A stretch of 50,149 bases of DNA, from positions 1 to 50,149 of the forward strand of contig CASFJL010000008.1 of the NCBI GenBank assembly GCA_949295005.1. The letters run 5' to 3'. Every line of letters begins with the position of its first letter. Position 1 is the first letter of the stretch. The translations under genes were made by a program, and so were the position numbers. Shown one piece after another: positions 16,540-24,255 of this stretch. Source of the stretch: an uncultured Pseudomonadota bacterium (lineage in GTDB: Bacteria > Pseudomonadota > Alphaproteobacteria > RF32 > CAG-239). Below the pieces are notes generated by a model, which saw only the letters and a list, made by a program, of their open reading frames with translations, made no database searches and was not told the origin of the DNA.

Positions 16540-18274
16540 TTCACTTTGGAGCTTTTTGAAAAAATATTATATGCCGGTAAAATACCGTTTTATGGCAATT
16601 TTTGTTTTAGTACCTTTAGTCGCGCTCTGTGGGCAGCTTGCGCCATGGTATGTGAGCGATATTGTCAACATACTTAATACAGGAGATATCAACGCATTAG
16701 CTTGGCAAAATTTAATTAATACTTTTATCTTTTTGGCATTAGTATTGGTTGGTGGCAATATTTTTATGATGCTTGCGATGTATTTGATACAACATAAAAT
16801 CATATCGCCCTTAGGAATCAAGGTCAGAAAAGATTTGTTTGTGGGTGTTTTGGGGCTGCATAAAAATTTCTGGAGCAAAAATTCGGCCGGAGATGTTTAT
16901 GCTAAAATAGATGGTTCCAGACGCACGACCGCGGCTTGGAGCTCCCTTGGCGATATGTTTATTTTTGCTCATGCGTCACTTTGGTCATTGATTATTACTT
17001 TGTGCTTTATTGGTAAAATTTATCTACCGATGGCAATTGTTTATGTAATATCTTCCATTTTACTGTTTATCTTTTTTCACAAGCTTTCCGCTAATACCAG
17101 ACAAGCTTCCAAACAACAAGAAAATATGAAAAATAAAGTTTTTGGCAAGACAACGAATATGATAAGCAATTATCTGGTCTTAAAGATTTTTGGAAGTTTG
17201 AGTAGAGAGTTAAAAAAGCTCGGTAAAGATTATGCACTTGTAGCTAAAACAATGCGTAAAAATGCTTGGCTGAGAAATAAAAATTGCACATTAGTTGATA
17301 CAGTCGTTGTTCTTTTTGATGCTGCAATGATTATTTATGCCGTTGTTTTGTGGGCAAAAGGTATTATTAATGTGGGCAATGTGGTTTATTTGCTAACTGC
17401 TGGACGAACCATGAGTGCTATATTGAGTAGCTTTTCCGCATATTGGATATACTATCGAACAGAGCTTTTTAAGTTGCAAGGAAATTTGAAACTCTTGAAT
17501 GCCGAGCCGGAGTTTGTGGATGCGCCAAATGCCAAGAAGCTTAAAGTGAAAGCAGGTGAAATTGAGTTTAAGAATTTGACTTTTGCTTATAACCATAAAA
17601 AGCCGGCGATTGATAATTTTAGTTTGAAGATAAAGGCAGGTGAAAAAATAGGTGTGGTCGGTATGTCCGGTGGCGGTAAAACCACGTTGCTCCATGTCTT
17701 GCAACGCTTAGTTAATACGCCGCAAGGTTCGGTTTATATTGATGGACAAGATGTGGCTTTGGTCACGCAAGAAAGCTTGCACAATGCCGTGTCTTTCATT
17801 CCGCAAGATACCACATTGTTTCATAGAAGCTTGGCCGAGAATATGAGTTATGGCAGCTTTAAGGCCACACAAAAAGAAATTGAAGACGCGGCTAAAAAAT
17901 CTTATATCACTGAGTTTGTGAAAGATTTGCCGCAAGGCTATAAAACCTTGGTCGGAGATAAAGGTGTTAAACTTTCCGGTGGACAAAGACAAAGGGTAGG
18001 GATAGCCAGAGCTATTTTGAAAAATAGTAAGATTTTACTGCTTGATGAAGCAACTTCGGCATTGGATAGCAAGTCAGAAAAATTTATTCAATCTTCTTTG
18101 CAAAAACTGATAAAAGACAAAACCGTGATTGCCGTGGCGCACCGTTTGTCCACCTTAAAAAATATGGATAAAATCGTGGTCATGGAAGAAGGAAAAATCA
18201 TCGAGGTCGGCACTCCGAAAGAGCTATTGGATAAACAAGGCAAATTTGCTAAACTCTGGAACCTGCAGGCTTAA
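16529..18274 (+). CDS. ABC exporter, fused membrane and ATPase domains (second of tandem pair)
   Basis: The 581-residue paralogue of the preceding gene has a membrane domain to about residue 320 and an ATPase domain with Walker A GMSGGGKTT, signature LSGGQRQR, Walker B LLLDEATSALD and VAHRLS. Both ATPase sites of the presumed heterodimer look catalytically complete. AAAGGAG lies 7 bases before its ATG. Its last third is very similar in DNA sequence to the upstream paralogue. No terminator is visible after the stop. Confidence 0.9.
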   Translation: MNNNSLWSFLKKYYMPVKYRFMAIFVLVPLVALCGQLAPWYVSDIVNILNTGDINALAWQNLINTFIFLALVLVGGNIFMMLAMYLIQHKIISPLGIKVRKDLFVGVLGLHKNFWSKNSAGDVYAKIDGSRRTTAAWSSLGDMFIFAHASLWSLIITLCFIGKIYLPMAIVYVISSILLFIFFHKLSANTRQASKQQENMKNKVFGKTTNMISNYLVLKIFGSLSRELKKLGKDYALVAKTMRKNAWLRNKNCTLVDTVVVLFDAAMIIYAVVLWAKGIINVGNVVYLLTAGRTMSAILSSFSAYWIYYRTELFKLQGNLKLLNAEPEFVDAPNAKKLKVKAGEIEFKNLTFAYNHKKPAIDNFSLKIKAGEKIGVVGMSGGGKTTLLHVLQRLVNTPQGSVYIDGQDVALVTQESLHNAVSFIPQDTTLFHRSLAENMSYGSFKATQKEIEDAAKKSYITEFVKDLPQGYKTLVGDKGVKLSGGQRQRVGIARAILKNSKILLLDEATSALDSKSEKFIQSSLQKLIKDKTVIAVAHRLSTLKNMDKIVVMEEGKIIEVGTPKELLDKQGKFAKLWNLQA

Positions 18275-18313
18275 GAGAAAAATATGGTTCTGTAAAAAAA
18301 TAGACAAAATATA

Positions 18314-18342
18314 TTTACATGAGCTTAATTTTTTGATATTAT
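18314..18342 (+). promoter_or_regulatory. Promoter of the effector-like operon
   Basis: TTTACA (18314-18319) and a perfect sigma-70-like TATTAT (18337-18342) are separated by 17 bases, about 30 bases ahead of the first gene at 18374. Confidence 0.65.
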
Positions 18343-18373
18343 GATGCAAAACATATAAACAAGGAGATTAACA

Positions 18374-18715
18374 ATGCACAAAATTGAATATGATAAGAAT
18401 AACAAGCCTATAGCCGATAGAAAATATGATGAAAACGGAACCTTGATTGGCGAAGGTATTTATAAAGACGGAGAGTTTATCGGACACAAAAAATATGTAA
18501 TGCATCAAGGCTATCGTCATGAAATTGAATATGATGCTTTAGACAAACCAGTAGCCGATAGAAAATATGATGAAAACGGAACCTTGATTGGCGAAGGTAT
18601 CTACAAAGAAGGAGAGTTCGTTGACCATAAGGAATATTCAAAGCCTCAAGATAAAAAATTGTATGACAGCATTAAACTGCAAATGATATTAAATAAGCAA
18701 AATTATAGAAGCTAA
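18374..18715 (+). CDS. Small protein with two 47-residue tandem repeats
   Basis: The 113-residue cytoplasmic protein consists of two near-identical 47-residue units (residues 1-47 and 48-94), each containing IEYD, ADRKYDENGTLIGEGIYK and a (K/D)GEF element, then a short Lys-rich tail. The repeat resembles MORN or toxin-delivery-type YD-like strands that form antiparallel hairpins. I cannot assign a function. It has a good AAGGAG site and is first in a five-gene cluster, ending 5 bases before the next gene. Confidence 0.85.
   Translation: MHKIEYDKNNKPIADRKYDENGTLIGEGIYKDGEFIGHKKYVMHQGYRHEIEYDALDKPVADRKYDENGTLIGEGIYKEGEFVDHKEYSKPQDKKLYDSIKLQMILNKQNYRS
18411..18600 (+). repeat. 49-bp identical repeat within the gene at 18374
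   Basis: A 49-base segment at 18411-18459 recurs without a single difference at 18552-18600, period 141 bases (47 codons). The exact identity at synonymous positions indicates recent duplication or conversion. Confidence 0.9.
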
Positions 18716-18720
18716 ATAAG

Positions 18721-19992
18721 ATGCTGAATTTTTCTGATATCATTAATTTTAAGTATGAGGCTGAAGAAGTTGATAAAGATATAAGACATCTTTTGAAAAC
18801 GGGAGAATTTAAGCCTGCTTATGCAGATATGGTCAGAAACTTTTTAGTTCCGGAAATAGCAAATTGCAAACATATGCTTGAAGATAAAAATCATCTTTTA
18901 GAAGTACATTTGCAAGGTTCTATGAGTGAAGATGCACTAACTCGAACACCTGAAGAAATTACCCCGATTTTAGATTGGCTTGATTATTCCGCAGATAAGC
19001 GACAATTTTGGTATGACTATTATGTCCATCCCAAACATGGGCGCCAAAAAGCTCCGCCGATTTCTGTTTTGCAAAACGGTAATAAAAAAGTCATAATCAC
19101 ACCATTTGGACTTAGTGTAGACGCTTTTTATAGTGTTTATACGGAAATCCATGAGCTTATGCATGGTGTTCAAGGAAAATATTATCCTACTTCCAAAGAA
19201 AAGGAAGCTTATAATCAAGAGCATTATGAGCTTTTATATCAAGGAAAATCCAGAGATGAAGCAAACGAGATTCAAAAAGCCAAACATCAGGATTTAAAAA
19301 AAGAATTATATTGCGACCGGTGTTTTAAGGAAATGCAGGCTAATTCAGCCGCTACTTGCTATATGATGTTACAAGCAGTTAAAACCGGTGATGAAAATAT
19401 AATCTCTAGGGTAGAAAAACGCTTATTAAATGAATCAGCCTCAATGTCGGGTGCTTTGATGAATGAAAATTTAGGACTGGCATATTTTGAATATCCGGCA
19501 ACAAAAAAGATAATTGAAGAAATAAAGCAAGGAAAATGTTCTCATTTGCTTCAATATAAAGGTTTGTTAGATTGGAAAGCTCTTTATAAATATACCAAAG
19601 ATAAAGTTGATGAAATGGGATATAGCAAAGATGATATGTATGCTTCCCTAGAAACAGCTAAGATATTAAAGAAAATAAAATCCGAACATCCCAAAAACAA
19701 AGAAGAATTTTTGTCAGCGGTTTTAACAGAGGCAACACGTTTATCTCATCCTCATAATAAAATATGTACTCAATTTGTTGAAGCTCAACGAGATTTTACT
19801 TTTGATAATTCAAAAAATTTGCATCATTTTTATCATCGCATAGGTGTTGAAAGCGAGCGAAAAAGAATGCTTGAAACAGCATCTGAGCAAATGGTGCCGA
19901 ATATTGAAGAATATAGAAAAATTTACCAACAAAGCGAAAATAGGAAAAATCTAAAAATGATACATATGCAAGAAAATTTTCAAAGGAGATAA
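18721..19992 (+). CDS. Putative zinc metallopeptidase (HExxH)
   Basis: The 423-residue protein contains His144-Glu-Leu-Met-His148 (EIHELMHGVQG), the HExxH zinc signature, and about 55 residues later a KEMQANSAAT segment (Glu204) that recalls the third ligand of ImmA/IrrE-type peptidases (ExxAN). The N-terminal 110 residues and the C-terminal helical half are not recognisable. There is no signal peptide. By placement in a tight operon with a kinase-like and a YopJ-like protein it may be an effector or conflict protein. The peptidase assignment rests on these motifs only. Confidence 0.7.
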   Translation: MLNFSDIINFKYEAEEVDKDIRHLLKTGEFKPAYADMVRNFLVPEIANCKHMLEDKNHLLEVHLQGSMSEDALTRTPEEITPILDWLDYSADKRQFWYDYYVHPKHGRQKAPPISVLQNGNKKVIITPFGLSVDAFYSVYTEIHELMHGVQGKYYPTSKEKEAYNQEHYELLYQGKSRDEANEIQKAKHQDLKKELYCDRCFKEMQANSAATCYMMLQAVKTGDENIISRVEKRLLNESASMSGALMNENLGLAYFEYPATKKIIEEIKQGKCSHLLQYKGLLDWKALYKYTKDKVDEMGYSKDDMYASLETAKILKKIKSEHPKNKEEFLSAVLTEATRLSHPHNKICTQFVEAQRDFTFDNSKNLHHFYHRIGVESERKRMLETASEQMVPNIEEYRKIYQQSENRKNLKMIHMQENFQRR

Positions 19993-19994
19993 AA

Positions 19995-20501
19995 ATGCGC
20001 TTATATCATTATGCCCCGAAAGAAAACACGGTTTTGGAAGAGGGGATAAAATCCATTTCCAAAATTGACAGCAATTTGCATTCTTATGTCAAACGTGTGG
20101 GCTCGGATAAAAAAGAAGATATTATCAACTGGTTGGAAAAAACTTTTGCGGGGAGAAGCCGCACCATCTCTTGCCTGACCGAGCCGATTGTCTGGCAAGG
20201 GCACGATAAAGTATTAAAAGCGCTTGTTGATAGAAGTATATTATATTCTTTTGAGTTGGAAGACTTAATTAATGCAGGCTTAGTTGAAGCTATTTGGTGC
20301 AAAGACGGTTCACAAGCAAGTGGGACAAATGAGAATTTTTATCAGGTATCTAAAGATGAAATTGATATAACACCTCTGCCTTGGCACAAATGTGATTCTT
20401 CCAAAGGGCTGATATTCGGTGTGATAAAACATTATCTGCTTGTCTTAAAAGATGGTATCATTCCGGCAGAATTTATCAAAGAGGAGGAATCAAATGACTA
20501 A
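19995..20501 (+). CDS. Unknown 168-residue protein of the effector-like operon
   Basis: I do not recognise this protein. It starts RLYHYAPKENTVLEEGI, a pattern seen at the start of some ADP-ribosyltransferase-like proteins, but no catalytic set can be fixed, so this is only a hint. The rest has conserved-looking Trp/His segments (EPIVWQGHDK, LPWHKCD). No signal peptide or membrane segment. Strong AAAGGAG site; the start lies 2 bases after the upstream stop and the end overlaps the next gene by 8 bases. Confidence 0.75.
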   Translation: MRLYHYAPKENTVLEEGIKSISKIDSNLHSYVKRVGSDKKEDIINWLEKTFAGRSRTISCLTEPIVWQGHDKVLKALVDRSILYSFELEDLINAGLVEAIWCKDGSQASGTNENFYQVSKDEIDITPLPWHKCDSSKGLIFGVIKHYLLVLKDGIIPAEFIKEEESND

Positions 20502-21321
20502 GAATGCTTATTGGGAGATAGATAAAGAAAGCTATGCCAATCTTACAAGAAAAGCAAACATCACTTTAGATATTCCAAAGCAAGGTTATAATTGGCAGGC
20601 AACAAACTATGTGGCTTCAAAAATGACACAAGCTCAAGAAGATTGCGCTTTTTTTGACACTGCAAAATTTGTATTGTTAGGAACGGAAGATAGAGAAAAA
20701 GCAGATGATTATTTAATAGATACTTGTTTGAGTGCAGAAAGAATGATAACGGGAGAAATTGATATAACGCCCAAAGAGGGGGATTATTCATTTTTACCTA
20801 ATATATTACAAATTGTAGGACAAACCTTAACAAATGAAAAATATCCGCAACAAAGATTAGTTGTGCCGCTGACGATAACTAGTGAGGGTAAAGAGGCTCA
20901 TGGAGTTGCTTTGTGTATAGATTCCCAAAAAGAAAAAAATCATATTGATATTATGATTTTAGAACAACACGCGCAAAGAGATAATAAAAAAGAAAATTAT
21001 ATAGAAAAATTAGACTATTCTGAAGAAATTAATATAACCCTATCTTATTTGGAAAAGAAATTTAAAGCACTGGGTGCAGAGGTTGATACTTTTCAAAATG
21101 ATAAACCAATATGCCGAAGACAAGGTGTTTGTGGTATTGTTTCGGCAGAAGTTTGCAAAAGATTATTAGAAGCCGAAAACCCGATGAAAAAAGCCAAATT
21201 GGGAACAATCAAAATAAAAGATGAGCAAGTTGATGAATATCATCATCAGAATTTTTTAAATTATCAAAAAGATAACTCTCCAAAAAATATGTTAACCAAT
21301 AGCAATAAATTTGAAAGATAG
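20494..21321 (+). CDS. Putative YopJ/CE-clan-like cysteine protease or acetyltransferase
   Basis: The 275-residue protein has an arrangement like the His-Glu-Cys triad of YopJ-family effectors (CE clan): His136 in EAHGVALCID, Glu157 in IDIMILEQHA and Cys213 in RRQGVCGIVSAEVCKRLL. The spacing His to Glu (21) and Glu to Cys (56) is close to that known for YopJ. Gln210, three residues before the Cys, could be the oxyanion Gln of Ulp1-type relatives. The start at 20494 is fixed by GAGGAGG; the frame extends further to 20452. There is no signal peptide. The assignment is a pattern inference. Confidence 0.62.
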   Translation: MTKNAYWEIDKESYANLTRKANITLDIPKQGYNWQATNYVASKMTQAQEDCAFFDTAKFVLLGTEDREKADDYLIDTCLSAERMITGEIDITPKEGDYSFLPNILQIVGQTLTNEKYPQQRLVVPLTITSEGKEAHGVALCIDSQKEKNHIDIMILEQHAQRDNKKENYIEKLDYSEEINITLSYLEKKFKALGAEVDTFQNDKPICRRQGVCGIVSAEVCKRLLEAENPMKKAKLGTIKIKDEQVDEYHHQNFLNYQKDNSPKNMLTNSNKFER

Positions 21322-21324
21322 ATA

Positions 21325-22215
21325 ATGAATTATTTAAGCAAAGAGAATGCTCAAGACCTCAATTTGATAAAAGAGACAATCTCAAAAGCCGGATACAAAG
21401 GCGAGGTGAGGGCTTTGGTTGGCGGTTCCAAATCATTTGCCTTTGCGGTTGGCGATGATGTTGCTCGTTTTCCAAAAGCAGAGGTTGTCTGGCAGACCAT
21501 GCAGAGAGAAAATAAAATCTTGAGCGAGATTTTGCCTTGTATGGGCGATAAATTCAAAAGCAAAATTCATCAAATATCTTTGGTTGAGGGAGAATATCCT
21601 TTTTCGGTTGTTAAAAGATTTGTCGGTAAAATTTGCGATAATCGTGATGATGAAGTTAATGCGCTTAAGATTCAAGATTTACCACAAGATAAGCAAGAAA
21701 ATTTGGCTCAAACTCTGGCTGAGTTCTTTGCCATGATGCACAAAATAGATTATACCAAATTGCATATTCCGCCCACAAATGAAACGATTGATAATTGGGA
21801 TGTAACTCAAAAAGTTGACTTTGATTATGCCAAAGCAAGATTGGCCTTAAAAAAGGTCAGTACTTTTGATTTGGATGATTATCATTGTGATAATAAAAAT
21901 GAGGCTTTAGCTTTGTGCCATAATGATTTGAGCGGCAGCAATATGCTGATTAATCCCAAAAATGAAGATATTTTGGTCGGTATCATTGATTTTGCCAATG
22001 CTTTTGTTGAGCCCAAATATTTAGACTTTTTTCCGCTCTATAAAATCAATCGCAACTTGGCGGTAGAGGTGATTAAGAGATATAATAAGCTGGTTGTTGA
22101 TAAAATAGACATCAAGCAAACCGATTTTACCATGCTGGCATATATTGGGTATAACCTAGCCAAATTAGAAAATCCACCCCCATATTTTATGAAGTTATTG
22201 AAACTTTTCTACTAA
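21325..22215 (+). CDS. Aminoglycoside-phosphotransferase-fold kinase
   Basis: The 296-residue protein shows the APH/choline-kinase catalytic loop HNDLSGSN (His199, Asp201, Asn206) and the metal-binding DFANA (Asp222) in place of DFG. Lys51 (ARFPK) and Glu62 are candidates for the ATP-binding pair. Phosphorylation of a small molecule, sugar or protein is plausible by fold. It starts 3 bases after the previous stop and closes the five-gene operon; a bidirectional hairpin follows at 22284. Substrate unknown. Confidence 0.85.
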   Translation: MNYLSKENAQDLNLIKETISKAGYKGEVRALVGGSKSFAFAVGDDVARFPKAEVVWQTMQRENKILSEILPCMGDKFKSKIHQISLVEGEYPFSVVKRFVGKICDNRDDEVNALKIQDLPQDKQENLAQTLAEFFAMMHKIDYTKLHIPPTNETIDNWDVTQKVDFDYAKARLALKKVSTFDLDDYHCDNKNEALALCHNDLSGSNMLINPKNEDILVGIIDFANAFVEPKYLDFFPLYKINRNLAVEVIKRYNKLVVDKIDIKQTDFTMLAYIGYNLAKLENPPPYFMKLLKLFY

Positions 22216-22283
22216 GCAAAAGCAATTTACACTCATTTGCCTTTTTTCTATGGTTCAAATCCCTACATGAATTTTAAAATGAA

Positions 22284-22310
22284 AAAAAGACAGCTTTAGC
22301 TGTCTTTTTT
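22284..22310. terminator. Bidirectional terminator between kinase gene and tRNA-Met
   Basis: AAAAAGACAGC (22284-22294) pairs with GCTGTCTTTTT (22299-22309) around TTTA. A and T runs on both sides allow it to act on the plus-strand operon and on the minus-strand tRNA. Confidence 0.88.
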
Positions 22311-22314
22311 TGAA

Positions 22315-22390
22315 TGGTAGCGAGAGAGGGATTCGAACCCACGACACAAGGATTATGATTCCTCCGCTCTACCGACTGAGCTATCCCGCC
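22315..22390 (-). tRNA. tRNA-Met (CAT), elongator type
   Basis: The 76-base cloverleaf on the minus strand has acceptor arm GGCGGGA/TCTCGCT (two G-T pairs), a D arm, anticodon loop ATCATAA with anticodon CAT, a five-base variable region, a T arm containing TTCGAAT and an encoded CCA. The T stem has one T-T mismatch. The anticodon stem is not the GGG/CCC type of initiators, so it is elongator Met; a tRNA-Ile with lysidine-modified CAT is the less likely alternative. Confidence 0.9.
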
Positions 22391-22405
22391 ATCAAATTCA
22401 TCTCT

Positions 22406-22434
22406 TTAATAAACAATCTGTTCCAATTTGTCAA
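22406..22434 (-). promoter_or_regulatory. Promoter of tRNA-Met
   Basis: On the minus strand, TTGACA (22434-22429) and TATTAA (22411-22406) are separated by exactly 17 bases, about 16 bases upstream of the tRNA 5' end. Confidence 0.75.
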
Positions 22435-22482
22435 TATGAATTTTCAAAAAAAATGAATTTTATTAAAATAGGAATAAATTCC

Positions 22483-22511
22483 TTGACAATTAAAATTTTT
22501 TGTTGTAAACA
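22483..22511 (+). promoter_or_regulatory. Candidate promoter of the tail-fibre leader
   Basis: TTGACA (22483-22488) is a perfect -35; the best 17-base-spaced -10 is the weaker TAAACA (22506-22511). It lies upstream of the two-terminator leader. Confidence 0.45.
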
Positions 22512-22517
22512 TAAAAC

Positions 22518-22573
22518 ATCACTTGGGAAAAGTGTATTTAAAATATAGCCTTGAGTTTTCAAGGCTTTTTTTT
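22518..22573 (+). ncRNA. Candidate short RNA or attenuated leader
   Basis: From the predicted start, about 55 bases hold two small hairpins (CACTT/AAGTG near 22519-22534 and GCCTTGA/TCAAGGC at 22548-22565) ending in eight T bases. This is the form of a very short terminated transcript. It matches no known RNA that I recognise. Confidence 0.3.
22548..22573 (+). terminator. First leader terminator
   Basis: GCCTTGA (22548-22554) pairs with TCAAGGC (22559-22565), loop GTTT, followed by eight T. Confidence 0.8.
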
Positions 22574-22603
22574 GCTCTGTTGTTATCAACAGAGCTTTTT
22601 TTT
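22574..22603 (+). terminator. Second leader terminator, directly adjoining the first
   Basis: GCTCTGTTG (22574-22582) pairs with CAACAGAGC (22587-22595), loop TTAT, then eight T. The ribosome binding site of the tail-fibre gene begins 7 bases later. Confidence 0.85.
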
Positions 22604-22620
22604 ATTTATGGAGAAAATTA

Positions 22621-24255
22621 ATGAGTATCAATCAAAATAGTTCAACCGTTGTGCATTTTATTGCCGATGGAGAGGTAAAGGAATTTAATTTTCCTTTCCG
22701 AATATTTGCAAAAGAAGACATTGATGTCTATGTCAATGAAGTTTTGCTTAATCAAGGTTATGAGGTGGAAATAGAAGAAAAAGACGGAGGAAAAGTTATA
22801 TTCAATCAAGCTCCGGCGATAAATTCAAAAATAACCATCATCAGAAATCTAGAAATTAAAAGAACATCAGACTTTCAGGAAGGAGGAGCTTTTAGGGCTA
22901 AGGTAATCAATCATGAATTAGATTATCAGGTGGCATCATTACAACAGCTTGATGAAAAAATTGAAAGAGCGGTAATATATCCTCCTTATGAACAAGAAAG
23001 ACCAAATTTAACTTTACCATTTCCTTCTGCAGGAAAAGCCTTGGTTTGGAATCAAGAAGCAAATGGGTTAGAAAATTCTACATTGGAGATAAATACCGTA
23101 TCTCAAGAAATTATGCGTTATGCAAATGAAGCCAAACAATCAGAAAATAATGCAAAGATAAGTGAAATTAATGCAATAGAGAGTGCTTCTAACGCAAAAC
23201 AATCTGAAACCAATGCAAAATTATCTGAAGAAAAAGCTAAACAATATGCAGATACAGCTGCATTTGGTAATATTGGAGATATTCAATATACCACACGTAC
23301 AGATGTACCTAATGGAGGAGCATGGTGTGATGGAGAAGAATATACTCAAGCAATGTTTCCTGATATTTATCAGATGCTTGTTGACGGTAAGCTTAATTCA
23401 ACAGATTACTCAACATTTGATAGCACGGTATCAACAAACGGTGCTTGTGGTTTGTTTGGGTTAGATACAGGTACGCAAAAGTTCAAAGTTCCATTGCTGA
23501 AAGATGTCTATATCAAAGCAGGCGACACACCATTAGCGTTTGGAGCAGAAAGCTTGCCTAATATTAAAACAGGGGAGTATGATTTGGGTGGAATATCAGG
23601 GGTTAGTAACGCAATTAATGTTACTGAATATAATAAACCAACTAAAAATGCTGGTGTGTTAAGAGATTTAGGCTATGGACAAGCCGGCGTTATACCCACT
23701 GTAAATCCAGAAACAACTGTTAAATATTTGAGTATAGATGCCTCAAAAGCTTATTCCGCATATCAAGACAATGCAAAAGTAAACCCAGACCACGTTGTAT
23801 ATAAAGCCTACGTTATTCTTTATGCAAGTGCTGTGGAGCCAAGTGTTGCAGAAGCTTCTGAGTTTATTAATGCCGTAACAGATGTTAGAGATTCTTTGAA
23901 AAACAAAGCTAATTTAGATTTTAGCAATGTTGCATCTTCTGCTAAACAAGAAGCGATTAGTTGGGGAATTCCTGATTATTCCAGAGAACAGTCATTATCA
24001 CAAGGTTTGTTTGTACCTCCTGCTAACGGTGTTGTGGAAATATATGGGGGGTATAAAGCAAATCTAGGTTTCCAAATGACAAGAGATACATCAGGTGATA
24101 ACTCAAAAGCAATATTAAGAGGAGCTCAATCTGGGGCAACCGAAGTTTATAACGGAGGACAAGCTATTGTTGAAAAAGGAAAAGCTTATTATTTTACAGG
24201 AACATTTGAACATTTGGAAAGAGCCGCTTTTATTCCATTTAAAGGAGAAAACTAA
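22621..24255 (+). CDS. Phage-type tail fibre protein
   Basis: The 544-residue protein begins with a T7-tail-fibre-like N-terminal domain (residues 1-130, FPFRIFAKEDIDVYVN and later YQVASLQQLDEKIERAV). A coiled stretch of repeated SExNAK units follows at about 165-215, then a tail-collar-like domain (GGAWCDGEEYTQ, KFKVPLL) and a C-terminal receptor-facing region. It would assemble as a trimeric fibre that binds surface glycans. GGAG precedes the ATG. It overlaps the DUF4376-type partner by one base (TAATG). No other phage structural genes are nearby. Confidence 0.85.
   Translation: MSINQNSSTVVHFIADGEVKEFNFPFRIFAKEDIDVYVNEVLLNQGYEVEIEEKDGGKVIFNQAPAINSKITIIRNLEIKRTSDFQEGGAFRAKVINHELDYQVASLQQLDEKIERAVIYPPYEQERPNLTLPFPSAGKALVWNQEANGLENSTLEINTVSQEIMRYANEAKQSENNAKISEINAIESASNAKQSETNAKLSEEKAKQYADTAAFGNIGDIQYTTRTDVPNGGAWCDGEEYTQAMFPDIYQMLVDGKLNSTDYSTFDSTVSTNGACGLFGLDTGTQKFKVPLLKDVYIKAGDTPLAFGAESLPNIKTGEYDLGGISGVSNAINVTEYNKPTKNAGVLRDLGYGQAGVIPTVNPETTVKYLSIDASKAYSAYQDNAKVNPDHVVYKAYVILYASAVEPSVAEASEFINAVTDVRDSLKNKANLDFSNVASSAKQEAISWGIPDYSREQSLSQGLFVPPANGVVEIYGGYKANLGFQMTRDTSGDNSKAILRGAQSGATEVYNGGQAIVEKGKAYYFTGTFEHLERAAFIPFKGEN

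Noticed and set aside
18374..18715. Toxin-antitoxin or CRISPR-like repeat
   Set aside because: The repeat is coding, only two units long, and has no spacers or partner toxin.
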